From positions 62,001-126,000 of the forward strand of contig NZ_JACRSU010000004.1 of assembly GCF_014384785.1 (NCBI RefSeq): a DNA stretch of 64,000 nucleotides, read 5' to 3'. Source of the DNA: Congzhengia minquanensis. GTDB lineage: Bacteria > Bacillota > Clostridia > UBA1381 > UBA9506. Each line of letters begins with the position of its first letter. Positions within the stretch are counted from its first letter, which is position 1. Under the pieces are notes generated by a model. That model was not told where the DNA came from. It did not search any database and was given only the letters and a program-made list of their open reading frames with translations. Positions 25,489 to 34,267 of this stretch are shown here, one piece after another. A program made the translations under genes and the position numbers.

Positions 25489-25551
25489 ATAAACCTAAGG
25501 AATGAGAAATCATTCCTGCCGCAGGCTTTTCAGCACTGCGGAAATCAATTT

Positions 25552-25680
25552 TGCGTTCAGCGCGTAAGCGTTGTCTGCCGGGACCCGCACAACTTGAGCC
25601 CGCGAACCTCGTCAGGTGGGGAACCAAGCAGCGATAAGCGGTGCCTTGGGTGTGTTGCGGATTCTCCCGGCGTGAACGCA
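25552..25680 (+). ncRNA. ffs: Signal recognition particle RNA (4.5S-like)
   Basis: The apical part has GTCAGG, TGG, the GGAA tetraloop, CCA and AAGCAGC, matching helix 8 of bacterial SRP RNA where Ffh binds. Nested helices extend outward: CCGCA/TGCGG, GCCGGGA (25577-25583) with TCCCGGC (25665-25671), and TGCGTTCA (25552-25559) with TGAACGCA (25673-25680). CCTGCCGC at 25514-25521 can also pair with GCGGCAGG at 25711-25718, so the transcript may run from about 25495 to 25760. Its place just upstream of dnaX is usual in Firmicutes. The core is certain; ends are not. Confidence 0.88.
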
Positions 25681-25734
25681 GATTTAAAAAAGTGTATGAT
25701 GTTACACAAAGCGGCAGGCTTTGTGCCAATAAAA

Positions 25735-25760
25735 CCGCGCAGAATTGACGCGGCTTTTTT
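25735..25760 (+). terminator. Terminator of SRP RNA
   Basis: CCGCG and CGCGG with a nine-base loop are followed by CTTTTTT, between the SRP RNA and dnaX. Confidence 0.75.
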
Positions 25761-25797
25761 CAGTTTAGAAGCAAATTTGTTTTGCGGAGGTGGGCGT

Positions 25798-27462
25798 GTG
25801 GCATATCAGGCCATATACAGACGGTGGCGGCCGACAGTGTTTGACGATGTTGTGGGTCAGGAGCATATTACAAAAACCTTGAAAAACCAGATTATGAACA
25901 ACTCCACAGCGCACGCATACCTTTTTTGCGGAACCAGGGGAACAGGAAAAACCTCCACAGCTAAAATTCTGGCAAGGGCGGTGAACTGTTTAAACCCGAA
26001 AGACGGAAATCCCTGCAACGAATGCAGTGTTTGCCGCGGCCTGCTGGACGAGTCTATTTTAGACGTAACTGAACTCGACGGCGCTTCGAAAAACAAGGTG
26101 GAAAACATCCGCGATATTATTGACGACGTGATGTTCCTTCCCTCTGTGGCGCGTAAAAAGGTCTATATTATTGACGAGGTGCACATGGTGACGCAGCAGG
26201 CCTTTAACGCCCTCTTAAAAACGCTGGAGGAGCCGCCGGAGCATGTGATGTTCATTCTTGCCACCACAGAATTAAACAAGGTGCCCATTACAGTGCTTTC
26301 CAGATGCCAGCAGTTTGAGTTTCGCCGGATTACGAATAAAGACATATCCGGGCGGATGGAGAAAATTTTAGCCGCAGACGGCTATGAGGCAGAAGGCGCG
26401 GCCCTTTCCTTAATTGCTGAGCTGGGAGACGGATCCATGCGCGATTCTTTAAGCGTTTTAGACAAGTGCGTCGGCGCGTCAGACGGCAAGCTTGCCTATG
26501 ACGACGTGGTAAAGATTGTGGGAATTGCAGACAATGATGCGCTTTATTCCCTGTCTGTGTGCATTGCATCAGGGGACACAAAGGCGGCCCTTGAAAAGAT
26601 TGATGAAGTGATTGAAAAGGGCAAGGAGCTGGGCCTGTTTGCAGAACGGCTGATGAAATATCTGCGGGACGTTCTAGTGGTAAAAATTACAGGAAACGCC
26701 GAGGAGTTTCTAAACACATCGGCGGAAAATAGAAACAAAATAGAAGAGCTGACCGAGCAGTTTTCAAAAGAGCGGCTGATTCGCGCAATCGACCTTTTGT
26801 GTGCGGCTTCGGCCCAAGCCAGATATTCCGGCTTTCCGCGCACCCTTTATGAGATGGCGCTGGTGAAAATGTGTGAACCGGAAATGGAGGAAACGGAAGA
26901 GGCCCTGTTAGACAGGATTTCTGTTTTAGAACAGAAGGTGAAAGAAGGCGTTATTCCAATTTCGGCCGCGCCTGCTGACGGCGGCCCACGCCAGGCGGCC
27001 GATGCGCCGCCATGGGATACGCAAGAAGATTTAAAAGTGAACCAAAGGGCAGACACGGCTTTGCCGGTGAAAAAGGAAAAAGCAAAACCGGCAGAGGAAC
27101 ACACAGACCAACCAGCCGCTCCGGCGGCAGGGGGAACAGATGCAGCTTCCCGCTGGCCGGAAATTATGAATTATGTAAAATCTCACGGCGGCATGCCGAT
27201 TTTTCCGCACCTGGCATTGGTTCAGGCCAAAATGGTAAACGGAAAGCTGTGTGTTGTGTTTGGCGATAATGCGCTGGTGTCGAAAAGCGTAATTTCAAAG
27301 CCGGCAAATGTGAAACTGATTGAAGAAGCGGCGAAAAGCGTTACGGGGGAGGACATTCCTGTTGCCTGCGTAACGTCCCGTGAAATCGGAATTGAGGGCG
27401 ACGACCCGCTGAAAAAGCTGGAAGAATTGAGTAAAACTCATTCAGAAATAGAATTTATTTAA
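25798..27462 (+). CDS. dnaX: DNA polymerase III subunit gamma/tau
   Basis: DnaX is the ATPase motor of the sliding-clamp loader. The 554-residue product starts MAYQAIYRRWRPTVFDDVVG, has Walker A GTRGTGKT (residues 45-52), the zinc-binding cysteines CLNPKDGNPCNECSVC, the DEVH Walker B (IIDEVHMVT), sensor 1 and the clamp-loader domain III, then a variable, charged and proline-rich linker (about 420-480) and a tau-type C-terminal domain. The GTG at 25798 has GGAGG seven bases upstream; a longer frame would run back into the SRP RNA. Confidence 0.96.
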   Translation: MAYQAIYRRWRPTVFDDVVGQEHITKTLKNQIMNNSTAHAYLFCGTRGTGKTSTAKILARAVNCLNPKDGNPCNECSVCRGLLDESILDVTELDGASKNKVENIRDIIDDVMFLPSVARKKVYIIDEVHMVTQQAFNALLKTLEEPPEHVMFILATTELNKVPITVLSRCQQFEFRRITNKDISGRMEKILAADGYEAEGAALSLIAELGDGSMRDSLSVLDKCVGASDGKLAYDDVVKIVGIADNDALYSLSVCIASGDTKAALEKIDEVIEKGKELGLFAERLMKYLRDVLVVKITGNAEEFLNTSAENRNKIEELTEQFSKERLIRAIDLLCAASAQARYSGFPRTLYEMALVKMCEPEMEETEEALLDRISVLEQKVKEGVIPISAAPADGGPRQAADAPPWDTQEDLKVNQRADTALPVKKEKAKPAEEHTDQPAAPAAGGTDAASRWPEIMNYVKSHGGMPIFPHLALVQAKMVNGKLCVVFGDNALVSKSVISKPANVKLIEEAAKSVTGEDIPVACVTSREIGIEGDDPLKKLEELSKTHSEIEFI

Positions 27463-27483
27463 AACAATTTGGAGGAATTTTTC

Positions 27484-27828
27484 ATGGCACAGGGAAATAA
27501 ATTTACAGGCGGCGGAAATCATAAAATGAACACCGTTATCAAACAGGCTCAGATGATGCAGGAAGAAATGAACCGCGTGCAGGAGGAGCTGGAGGAAAAA
27601 ACTATTGAAACCGCAGCCGGAGGCGGCAAGGTAAAAGTGGTTATGAAGGGAACAAAGGAAATTACGTCCCTGAAAATAGACCCGGAAATCGTAGATCCGG
27701 AAGATACGGAAATGTTAGAAGATTTGGTTACAGTGGCGGTGAACGACGCGATCCGCCAGATAGAGGAAATGATGGAGGAAGGAATGAACTCCATAACCGG
27801 CGGGATGAATATCCCCGGTTTATTTTAA
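27484..27828 (+). CDS. ebfC: YbaB/EbfC family nucleoid-associated protein
   Basis: A 114-residue DNA-binding protein of the YbaB/EbfC family. It has the helical segment QAQMMQEEMNRVQEELEEKTIE, the central strands GGGKVKVVMKGTKEITSLKIDPE and the acidic C-terminal helices ending GMNIPGLF, typical of the family. It forms dimers that bind DNA with low specificity. GGAGGA precedes the ATG at 27484. It follows dnaX by 21 bases, the conserved order; recR, which commonly comes next, is absent here. Confidence 0.93.
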   Translation: MAQGNKFTGGGNHKMNTVIKQAQMMQEEMNRVQEELEEKTIETAAGGGKVKVVMKGTKEITSLKIDPEIVDPEDTEMLEDLVTVAVNDAIRQIEEMMEEGMNSITGGMNIPGLF

Positions 27829-27849
27829 TTTAAGGCGTGTGAGGCAAAA

Positions 27850-28974
27850 ATGAAAATACTTTTTCTATCCGTTCCGACAGGCGGCGGCCACCACCAGGCC
27901 GCAAAAGCAATGGAAAGCTATTTTGCAGGCCGCAACGATGTGGAGTGCAGAATGTTAGACATAGCGGAAAACGTAAATAGTACCCTGGCGGAAGCGGTCT
28001 CGAAAGGGTACATTCTTTCCACCACCATTACGCCGAAAATTTATGGGTCGCTGTATGACCTTTTAGACATGAGAACAAGCCCCCAGGGAGAGGTGTCTAA
28101 AACAATTAAATTTTTGTCTACGGCGTTCCGGAAAAAGCTGTATGCTTATATTGAGGCGTTCCGGCCGGATGTGATTGTGAGTACCCATCTTTTTGCTACC
28201 ATCACAATAAACAGGATTGCAACACACCACCCCATAACGGCAAAGCTGATTTCAATTGTAACGGATTTTACCATACATCCTATGTGGGAGCAGGCAAAAT
28301 CGGATTATTATATTACCGCGTCGGAACTTTTGTCCTACCAGGCAATTAAAAAGTGGGGCGCCGTTGAAAACGTTTTGCCTTTAGGAATTCCCATCAGCCC
28401 GAAGTTTTCAAAAAAGGTGCCGCCGGCAGAAGCAAGAAAAGCGCTTGGCATTGCTGACAAGTTCACAGTGCTTGTTATGATGGGCTCTATGGGTTATGGC
28501 ACCCACACCCTCGACATGCTGAAAAAGCTGGATAGTTTAGAAGAAGATTTTCAAATTCTTGTGGTTTGCGGAAGCAACGACAAACTTAAAGCCAAGGTCG
28601 ACAAAATGAAGCGCCGGAAGGATATTCTTACCTATGGTTTTGTGAACAATGTGGACGTTTTGATGGACGCCTGCAACTGTATTATTACAAAACCGGGCGG
28701 GCTTTCCACTTCCGAAGCGCTGGCCAAACGGCTGCCGATTTTAATGCTCGACCCCATTCCGGGTCAGGAGAACAGAAACAAGGAGTTTATGCTAAACAAC
28801 GGCATTGCGCTAAATTTAAGCGAAACATTTGGCGCAGATGAAGCGGTTTACCAGCTCATTCATTATCCGTTTAAGGCAATGCGCCTTTCAGAAAATACAC
28901 AGCATTTTGCAAAACCGCATGCCGCCCGGGACTTAGGGGAGTTTATGCTTGAAATTTGCAGCAGTGAAGAATGA
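27850..28974 (+). CDS. MurG/UgtP-like glycosyltransferase (GT28 type, diacylglycerol glucosyltransferase family)
   Basis: The 374-residue product is a GT-B glycosyltransferase of the monogalactosyldiacylglycerol-synthase/UgtP family. The N-terminal motif SVPTGGGHHQAAKAME is diagnostic, followed by the FRPDVIVSTH segment and, in the C-terminal half, the nucleotide-sugar site CNCIITKPGGLSTSEALAKRLP. Such enzymes transfer glucose or galactose to diacylglycerol at the inner membrane face to make glycolipids and lipoteichoic acid anchors. GAGG is weakly placed before the ATG. It is 21 bases after ebfC and may be cotranscribed. The acceptor is inferred from family. Confidence 0.88.
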   Translation: MKILFLSVPTGGGHHQAAKAMESYFAGRNDVECRMLDIAENVNSTLAEAVSKGYILSTTITPKIYGSLYDLLDMRTSPQGEVSKTIKFLSTAFRKKLYAYIEAFRPDVIVSTHLFATITINRIATHHPITAKLISIVTDFTIHPMWEQAKSDYYITASELLSYQAIKKWGAVENVLPLGIPISPKFSKKVPPAEARKALGIADKFTVLVMMGSMGYGTHTLDMLKKLDSLEEDFQILVVCGSNDKLKAKVDKMKRRKDILTYGFVNNVDVLMDACNCIITKPGGLSTSEALAKRLPILMLDPIPGQENRNKEFMLNNGIALNLSETFGADEAVYQLIHYPFKAMRLSENTQHFAKPHAARDLGEFMLEICSSEE

Positions 28975-29052
28975 AACTTGCATTTTTGTTTGGTTTTTAA
29001 CATAAGGATATTTCAGATGATTTTTATCAAATAAAATAAAGGAGGAGTTGTA

Positions 29053-29382
29053 ATGAAACTTGTATTTGCAATTGTGAGCAACGACGACGGCAACACCGTA
29101 ATGAGGGAACTGAACAAAGCAGGGTTTTCAGTAACAAAAATGGCGTCTACAGGCGGATTTCTGCGGGCCGGCAACACAACGCTTTTGGTGGGGACAGACG
29201 AGGAAAAAATACAGTCTGTGATTGATGTCATCTCCAAATACAGCGCAAAAAGGAAACAGGTTGTGTTCTCGCCCGAACCGTATATCGGCGGAGCAGCTGG
29301 CTACACCTCTTTCCCCGCAGAAATTGAAGTGGGCGGCGCAACAATTTTTGTTGTAGATGTGGAAAGGTTTGAAAAAGTCTGA
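29053..29382 (+). CDS. darA: Cyclic di-AMP receptor protein DarA/PstA
   Basis: The 109-residue protein is a PII-like cyclic di-AMP sensor (YaaQ/DarA/PstA). It begins MKLVFAIVSNDDGNTVMREL and has the binding-site segments ASTGGFLRAGNTTLLVG and the long loop with PEPYIGG and AEIEVGGATIFVVDVERF. GGAGG precedes the ATG at 29053. It stands two bases before holB, a linkage conserved in Firmicutes. The predicted role is sensing c-di-AMP in potassium, osmotic or cell-wall homeostasis; its output partner is unknown. Confidence 0.93.
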   Translation: MKLVFAIVSNDDGNTVMRELNKAGFSVTKMASTGGFLRAGNTTLLVGTDEEKIQSVIDVISKYSAKRKQVVFSPEPYIGGAAGYTSFPAEIEVGGATIFVVDVERFEKV

Positions 29383-29384
29383 TT

Positions 29385-30401
29385 ATGGGTTTCGACGAGC
29401 TTTACGGCAATGAACCGGTGAAAAAAAGCCTGAAAAAAACACTGGAAACCGGGCATGTTTCAAATTCTTACGTGTTTGAAGGCATGGCCGGCGTGGGCAA
29501 ACGGCTTTGTGCAGATCTTTTTGCCCAGGCGCTGGTCTGCGAGGGGGAATTCCCGAAAGACCGGCCCTGCGGCACTTGCCCCGCCTGTGTGAAGGCCAGG
29601 TCAAGAAACCACCCTGACATTATCCGTCTTGAGCAGGCGGCACAAAAAGCGTCTATTGGGGTGGACGATGTCAGGGAACAGATTTTAAGCGAGGTTTTTT
29701 TAAAACCCTATCTTGCAAGCCGCAGGGTGTTTATCATTGGCGACGGCGATGTGTTAAGTCCCGAGGCGCAAAATGCCCTATTAAAGGTGCTGGAGGAGCC
29801 GCCGGAGTATGTAACATTTCTCATCTGTGTCACCAAGCAGGACAAACTGCTTTCCACGGTGCTGTCCCGCAGCTGTATTATGTCGTTTTTTCCGTTGCCG
29901 GTTGAAGAAGTCAATCGCTATTTAGCGATGCGGTTTGGCGGCGGCGAAACTGTGCAGCTGGCGGCGCGGCTATCCCAGGGCAGCATTGGTGCGGCGGTTG
30001 CATTTTTGTCTGATGACAGTGCAGGAAAACTTTTTGAAGGCAGCGTAGAGCACGTTATTGCACTCAACCGCGATGCGGCAAAGGTGCGCGAAACAGCGGA
30101 CTTTTTGATCGAGGAAAAAGAAAACATCGGAGAAATTACCGATTTTATGTTAACCTTTCTTAGGGACTGCGTTTTTGTGAAATCCGGCCTTGAAAACCGG
30201 GTGATTTACGACAACAAGCTGTCGCAGATGAGGGTTTTTACAGAAGGGGTCAGTAAAAAAGGATTGGTTTTGGCCTTTGACCGACTGACCGATTTTAAAC
30301 TGAGGCTAAAACAGAATTTAAATTACAACGCGTCGGTTTCTGAAACCATGATGCGTATTTGGGAGGATTTCCATGACAAAGGTAGTGGGCATCAGGTTTA
30401 A
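29385..30401 (+). CDS. holB: DNA polymerase III delta' subunit
   Basis: The delta' subunit is the stator of the clamp loader. The 338-residue product has an AAA+ fold with a P-loop-like GMAGVGKR, the zinc-binding cysteines CEGEFPKDRPCGTCPAC, the conserved PEAQNALLKVLEEPPEYV and SRC motif region (STVLSRSCIMSFFPL). The Ser/Thr of Walker A is replaced by Arg, as expected if it does not hydrolyse ATP. There is no strong ribosome binding site; coupling with darA, whose stop is two bases upstream, is probable. It overlaps ricT by 29 bases. Confidence 0.94.
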   Translation: MGFDELYGNEPVKKSLKKTLETGHVSNSYVFEGMAGVGKRLCADLFAQALVCEGEFPKDRPCGTCPACVKARSRNHPDIIRLEQAAQKASIGVDDVREQILSEVFLKPYLASRRVFIIGDGDVLSPEAQNALLKVLEEPPEYVTFLICVTKQDKLLSTVLSRSCIMSFFPLPVEEVNRYLAMRFGGGETVQLAARLSQGSIGAAVAFLSDDSAGKLFEGSVEHVIALNRDAAKVRETADFLIEEKENIGEITDFMLTFLRDCVFVKSGLENRVIYDNKLSQMRVFTEGVSKKGLVLAFDRLTDFKLRLKQNLNYNASVSETMMRIWEDFHDKGSGHQV

Positions 30402-31257
30402 GCCCGTTGGTAAGATTTATTATTTTAATCCGGAAGATTGTGCGCTCTCAGTGGGCGACGGCGTGATTGTTGAAACAACCCGCGGTGTGGAATTCGGCGA
30501 AGTGGTTTTGGTGGGCAAGGAAGTAGACGAGGAGAAATTCAACATGCCGATTAAAAGCATTTTGCGCAAGGCCACAGAGGAAGACATTGCCCAGGTTGCG
30601 GACAACCGTGCCCGCACAAAAGAAGCGTTTGACATATGTCTTGAAAAAATTGCGGCAAACGGTTTGGACATGAATTTAATTGATGCGGAATATACATTTG
30701 ATAGAAGCAAGGTTTTGTTTTATTTCACCGCAGACGGCAGGGTGGATTTCCGCCAGCTGGTGAAGGATTTGGCGGCTGTGTTCAGAACCAGAATTGAGCT
30801 TCGGCAAATTGGTGTGCGCGACGAAGCAAAGCTTTTGGGCGGTTTGGGGATTTGCGGCAGACCTCTTTGCTGTTCCCAGTTTCTGGGCGATTTTGAGCCG
30901 GTTTCCATTAAAATGGCTAAGGAACAGTCGCTGTCTTTAAACCCCACCAAAATTTCGGGGACCTGCGGAAGGCTCATGTGCTGCTTAAAATATGAGCAGG
31001 AGGCCTATGAAACATTAATTCACCGCACGCCTAACGTAGGCGCAGTGGTAGACACGCCCATGGGCCGGGGAACAGTTCTCAGCACACACCTGCTGCGCGG
31101 CGTTGTGCAGGTAAAAATGAACGCGGACAACGACGCTGTGGTGAACGAATTTAAAGTGGACGACATTGTGATTATTAAGAACGCATCGCGTTCACAAAAA
31201 CATAATGATGACGAACCCGTCGATATAAAAACACTCAAGGAACTGGAAAAAGACTGA
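30373..31257 (+). CDS. ricT: PSP1 domain protein RicT (YaaT)
   Basis: RicT is a member of the RicA-RicF-RicT (Y) complex, which binds 4Fe-4S clusters and modulates RNase Y and phosphorelay signalling. The 294-residue product has the PSP1 domain (GVEFGEVVLVGKEVDEEKF) and the conserved cysteines GICGRPLCCSQFL and GTCGRLMCCLKYE that ligate iron-sulfur clusters. GGGAGG is seven bases before the ATG at 30373 inside the end of holB. No ricA or ricF gene is visible in this window. Confidence 0.94.
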   Translation: MTKVVGIRFKPVGKIYYFNPEDCALSVGDGVIVETTRGVEFGEVVLVGKEVDEEKFNMPIKSILRKATEEDIAQVADNRARTKEAFDICLEKIAANGLDMNLIDAEYTFDRSKVLFYFTADGRVDFRQLVKDLAAVFRTRIELRQIGVRDEAKLLGGLGICGRPLCCSQFLGDFEPVSIKMAKEQSLSLNPTKISGTCGRLMCCLKYEQEAYETLIHRTPNVGAVVDTPMGRGTVLSTHLLRGVVQVKMNADNDAVVNEFKVDDIVIIKNASRSQKHNDDEPVDIKTLKELEKD

Positions 31258-31289
31258 TTTTTTTACAACAAGAAATAGGAGGCAGAAAA

Positions 31290-31610
31290 ATGGCAGCAGT
31301 AACGGAAAGAGAAAGCCTGATATACCGCGGGAAACCGCTGATTAGAGACGGCAATGTTCTTTATTTTGGAGACTTTAACGAAAATTTTATTACTAGGTTC
31401 ACCATTTTAGATTCGGAAAAGGTGAACGACCTTGACATGGCGAGAAAGATTACCATTGAGTTGTTGGAAAAGCACGGAAGCGATATTTCCACCGCAAAGC
31501 TAACGAAAAAAGCAGAGCGCACAAGCATGTGGGCAGCTTTAGACATTGGCGTTTACTGGCTGGAAGATATTTTGGAAATGGAAAAGGAATTTTTAAAGTC
31601 ACAGGCATAA
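31290..31610 (+). CDS. Conserved-looking small protein of unknown function
   Basis: The 106-residue product is soluble, with no signal or membrane helix. It starts MAAVTERESLIYRGKPLIRD and then shows two beta segments (NVLYFGDFNENFITRFTIL) and an alpha-helical C-terminal half (KKAERTSMWAALDIGVYWLEDILEME). AGGAGG is nine bases before the ATG and codon use resembles its neighbours, so it is a real gene. It lies 32 bases after ricT and ends at a terminator, so it is probably last in the darA-holB-ricT transcript. I do not recognise the family. Confidence 0.8.
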   Translation: MAAVTERESLIYRGKPLIRDGNVLYFGDFNENFITRFTILDSEKVNDLDMARKITIELLEKHGSDISTAKLTKKAERTSMWAALDIGVYWLEDILEMEKEFLKSQA

Positions 31611-31620
31611 GGATAGGAAG

Positions 31621-31656
31621 GCCCCCGGCGGAATTACCGCTGGGGGCTTTCTTTTT
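31621..31656. terminator. Terminator between convergent genes
   Basis: GCCCCCGGCGG and CCGCTGGGGGC form an 11-bp stem (one G-T) with a five-base loop and then TTTCTTTTT on the plus strand. It ends the ricT transcript; the convergent AraC gene stops at 31634, inside the hairpin. Confidence 0.88.
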
Positions 31657-32455
31657 GCAAATTTCGAAACTGGCTGGGGCTTAGTCCTATTTTTTGACGA
31701 AAAAGCCTGGAAAAGTATAATTGATCTGAAAAGCCGGCAGACCTGGAAACCTCGGCAACGGGAATAGCTTGCTGTTGTAAAAGCTCCTTGGCACGTTCAA
31801 GCCGCAAAGACAGTATAAACTGCTTTGGCGATATGCCGGTTTTTGATGCAAACAGTCTGGAAAAGTATGCCGAATTTAAATGCAGACTGTTTGCAATAGA
31901 GGAAACTGTAATTTGCTGGCTGTAATTATATCGAATAATTTTTATTGCGGATTGAACAATGTCATCCTGTTGATCAGAATTTGCGTTTTGAAACAAAATA
32001 GAAAAAAACTCGTAAAGCAGAGACAGGCTGTTTAACTTTCCTGATAATGTAAGATCTCCTGCTGATGCATAAATGCTTTCGAGTGCTGTTTCCACTTCTC
32101 TATAGCAATGTACGTTCATAACGGGGAATTTCCGCGTTACACCAAGCTTTTCAGTAAGGCGGTCCGCGCCATTTCCATAAACGCCAACCCACTGAATGCT
32201 CCAAAGGCCGCTGGCTTTATAATGAATCCGCTGTCCCGGGAACATAACTAAAAGGTCGTGAGGCTTCAAAAAAATATTTTTTTCTCCATATAGGCATGCG
32301 TTTCCGTTGTTGACAAGCACAAACAGATAGTGATTTCTGATTTCCGGCCCATACACATGATTTTTTGTGTTAATTCTTTTTCCGCTGTAGTAAATTCCCA
32401 GATCAGACGGAATGTCAAGTTCAAGCTGTTTTTCAAAAATTGTTGTGTCAATCAT
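31634..32455 (-). CDS. AraC family transcriptional regulator
   Basis: The 273-residue product has an N-terminal cupin-type ligand domain (about residues 25-125: NHYLFVLVNNGNACLYGEKNIFLKPHDLLVMFPGQ) and a C-terminal double helix-turn-helix AraC/XylS domain (about 170-265), with ITVSSIANSLHLNSAYFSRLF and VAEVSRSAGFSDQLYFSRLF. Such regulators usually control sugar-use genes next to them. It is divergent from a probable glycosidase and a transporter, so those are the likely targets. There is only a weak purine-rich site before the ATG. Its A/T content is higher than that of flanking core genes. Confidence 0.92.
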   Translation of the reverse strand: MIDTTIFEKQLELDIPSDLGIYYSGKRINTKNHVYGPEIRNHYLFVLVNNGNACLYGEKNIFLKPHDLLVMFPGQRIHYKASGLWSIQWVGVYGNGADRLTEKLGVTRKFPVMNVHCYREVETALESIYASAGDLTLSGKLNSLSLLYEFFSILFQNANSDQQDDIVQSAIKIIRYNYSQQITVSSIANSLHLNSAYFSRLFASKTGISPKQFILSLRLERAKELLQQQAIPVAEVSRSAGFSDQLYFSRLFRQKIGLSPSQFRNLQKESPQR

Positions 32456-32504
32456 TTTTTATCACCAAAATGATTATATCATGAAATATCAAAAAAATCC
32501 ATAA

Positions 32505-32548
32505 ACATGTATCATTTGTTTATTTTCAATTTTGGTTCTTACATGTAT
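32505..32548 (+). promoter_or_regulatory. Possible AraC operator: direct repeats over the -10 region
   Basis: ACATGTAT occurs at 32505-32512 and again at 32541-32548 in the same orientation, 36 bases apart. The second copy overlaps a -10-like TATACT (32546-32551) that lacks a good -35 box, as expected for an activator-dependent promoter. A TATAAT on the minus strand (32478-32473) could serve the regulator. Function is inferred. Confidence 0.45.
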
Positions 32549-32572
32549 ACTAATGGTTAAGAGGTGGTTTAA

Positions 32573-34267
32573 ATGCATTTTGTAAGCACAGAAAATGGAT
32601 TTCGTTTAGAAAGAAATGGCACTTCATTTACATTTTCCGTAAAGAAAATACCTACTTGTTGTGAAGATTTTGTAAAACTTACCGTAAGGGGCACAATTCC
32701 GGTGCCGAAAATCATTTCAGGCGACAGGATTTTGCTCCCGGTAGACGAGGGAATTGCCCTTGTAGCTGAGGGGGAATATGAGTTCGGAAATATTTCGTCA
32801 GATTTTTGTAGCCGTGGCGGTACCATGAGTATGATTATTATTGAAAGAAACGGTCAATATTTGCTGTGCGCCTTAGACACCGGTGCGTATGCACGTTATG
32901 AGCTAATTAAGGAAAGCGGCCTGTACCAGTTGTCTATGTACTGCACAGAACCCTGTGAGGTTCAATATATTATTTGCAGTACATTGGCAGAAGCATGTCG
33001 GTATTACCGGCGGTTAAAGGCGCATTTGCTTAGCTTTCTTGAAAACAAAATTTCAGCTTTGCCTGAGTCAGAGAAGCTCATAGGCGGCGCAATATTTTGG
33101 GTTTGGAATGATGATTATGAACGAGTGATGTACTCTGACGAAAATCCGGATATTTCACCCTGCGCGGCGGAGTTTATGCTTCAGGCTGCAGAAAAACTTT
33201 ATGCAAGAGGTGTTAAAAAGGCACTTTTTGGTATTTTTTTCGGTCCGGACGGCAGGGCGGCAGCTCCGCTTTATAACAAGTTTGGATATATCAGTACGAA
33301 ATATGACAACTATAACGATGTGCCCCGGCCGGATATGCTGAAATTTATTCCTAAAAACCGAATTTTAAACTGTGATTATTCCCAACGGCGCATAAAAGAT
33401 TATCCAGACGGTGTTCAAACCGATGCCAACGGAGAATTAACCAAAGCCTGGGCGCTGAGAGGTTATGACGGAAAGATGCATGACCAGAATACCCTTTGCC
33501 CAAAGGTTGCAGCCCAAAGAATGAAAGAGGAAATCCCTGCCCAATGGGAGGAATTCCCCGCATATGAAGGACGTTTTATAGATGTATATGGTGGCGGAAT
33601 TGCTTCGTGCAGCAGTAAAAAACACCCTGTAACGCGGGGAGAATGTATTCAAATTAAAAATAAAGCGTTTCGGTTTGTTTCAGACCTCGGACTTATCACC
33701 GGAACGGAAGATGGTTTTGAAGACATTATCGGCAGCATTCTTTACAACGAGGGCATGAACAGTCCGTTCCATTTTCGGTTTGATAAAATGGACTGCGGCA
33801 GACGCAAAGCACAGGATTATGGGGAAGAGGGTGCGGCGTTCCAGAAAAAATATATGCTGAATCCCGCGTGCCGTGTGCCGCTCTGGCATTTGGTCTATCA
33901 TGACTGTGTTATTTCGTTCCCCTACTGGGGCGACGCGATTAATTCATGCCGCGAAACCATGCAGGACAAGGCGCTGTTTTCCTGCCTATACGGCTGCCCA
34001 CCGCTATATTCTTTTTTCGCCGGAAACTTTGATGCGTTAGAGGAGGAAATTGTCAGGACATACCATATGATTGCGGAAGTCACAGAAAAAGTTACTACAC
34101 TGCCAATGACAGATTTTGTATATCTGACCAAGGATTTCACTGTTCAGAAAACCGTCTTTGGTGGACGTTATACCGTAGTGGCAAACTTTTCAGAAAAAGA
34201 TTTTGAATATAAGGGTGTGGTGGTGAAAGCGCACAATAAAACGTTTATTGAGGGTGACACCAAATGA
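32573..34267 (+). CDS. Probable glycoside hydrolase of unassigned family
   Basis: The 564-residue protein has no signal peptide. The N-terminal 160 residues are beta-rich; from about residue 165 a probable TIM barrel begins (GGAIFWVWNDDYERV) and continues with alternating strands such as RFIDVYGGGIASCSS. The late segment ACRVPLWHLVYHDCVISFPYWGDAIN resembles the 'R-x-P-L-x-E-L-V-x-H-D-C-V' segment seen in some glycosidase-like families near GH101/GH129, with acids (D, E) able to act in catalysis. The family match is from memory and not firm. It starts with AGAGGTGG before the ATG and overlaps the transporter gene by four bases. Confidence 0.6.
   Translation: MHFVSTENGFRLERNGTSFTFSVKKIPTCCEDFVKLTVRGTIPVPKIISGDRILLPVDEGIALVAEGEYEFGNISSDFCSRGGTMSMIIIERNGQYLLCALDTGAYARYELIKESGLYQLSMYCTEPCEVQYIICSTLAEACRYYRRLKAHLLSFLENKISALPESEKLIGGAIFWVWNDDYERVMYSDENPDISPCAAEFMLQAAEKLYARGVKKALFGIFFGPDGRAAAPLYNKFGYISTKYDNYNDVPRPDMLKFIPKNRILNCDYSQRRIKDYPDGVQTDANGELTKAWALRGYDGKMHDQNTLCPKVAAQRMKEEIPAQWEEFPAYEGRFIDVYGGGIASCSSKKHPVTRGECIQIKNKAFRFVSDLGLITGTEDGFEDIIGSILYNEGMNSPFHFRFDKMDCGRRKAQDYGEEGAAFQKKYMLNPACRVPLWHLVYHDCVISFPYWGDAINSCRETMQDKALFSCLYGCPPLYSFFAGNFDALEEEIVRTYHMIAEVTEKVTTLPMTDFVYLTKDFTVQKTVFGGRYTVVANFSEKDFEYKGVVVKAHNKTFIEGDTK

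Noticed and set aside
25495..25760. Large SRP RNA with Alu domain
   Set aside because: Outer pairing (25514-25521 with 25711-25718) exists, but too little sequence lies 5' of it for an Alu domain, so only the 4.5S-like core was annotated.
25594..25797. N-terminal extension of dnaX
   Set aside because: It would run through the SRP RNA and its terminator; GTG at 25798 has a proper ribosome binding site and the family N-terminus.
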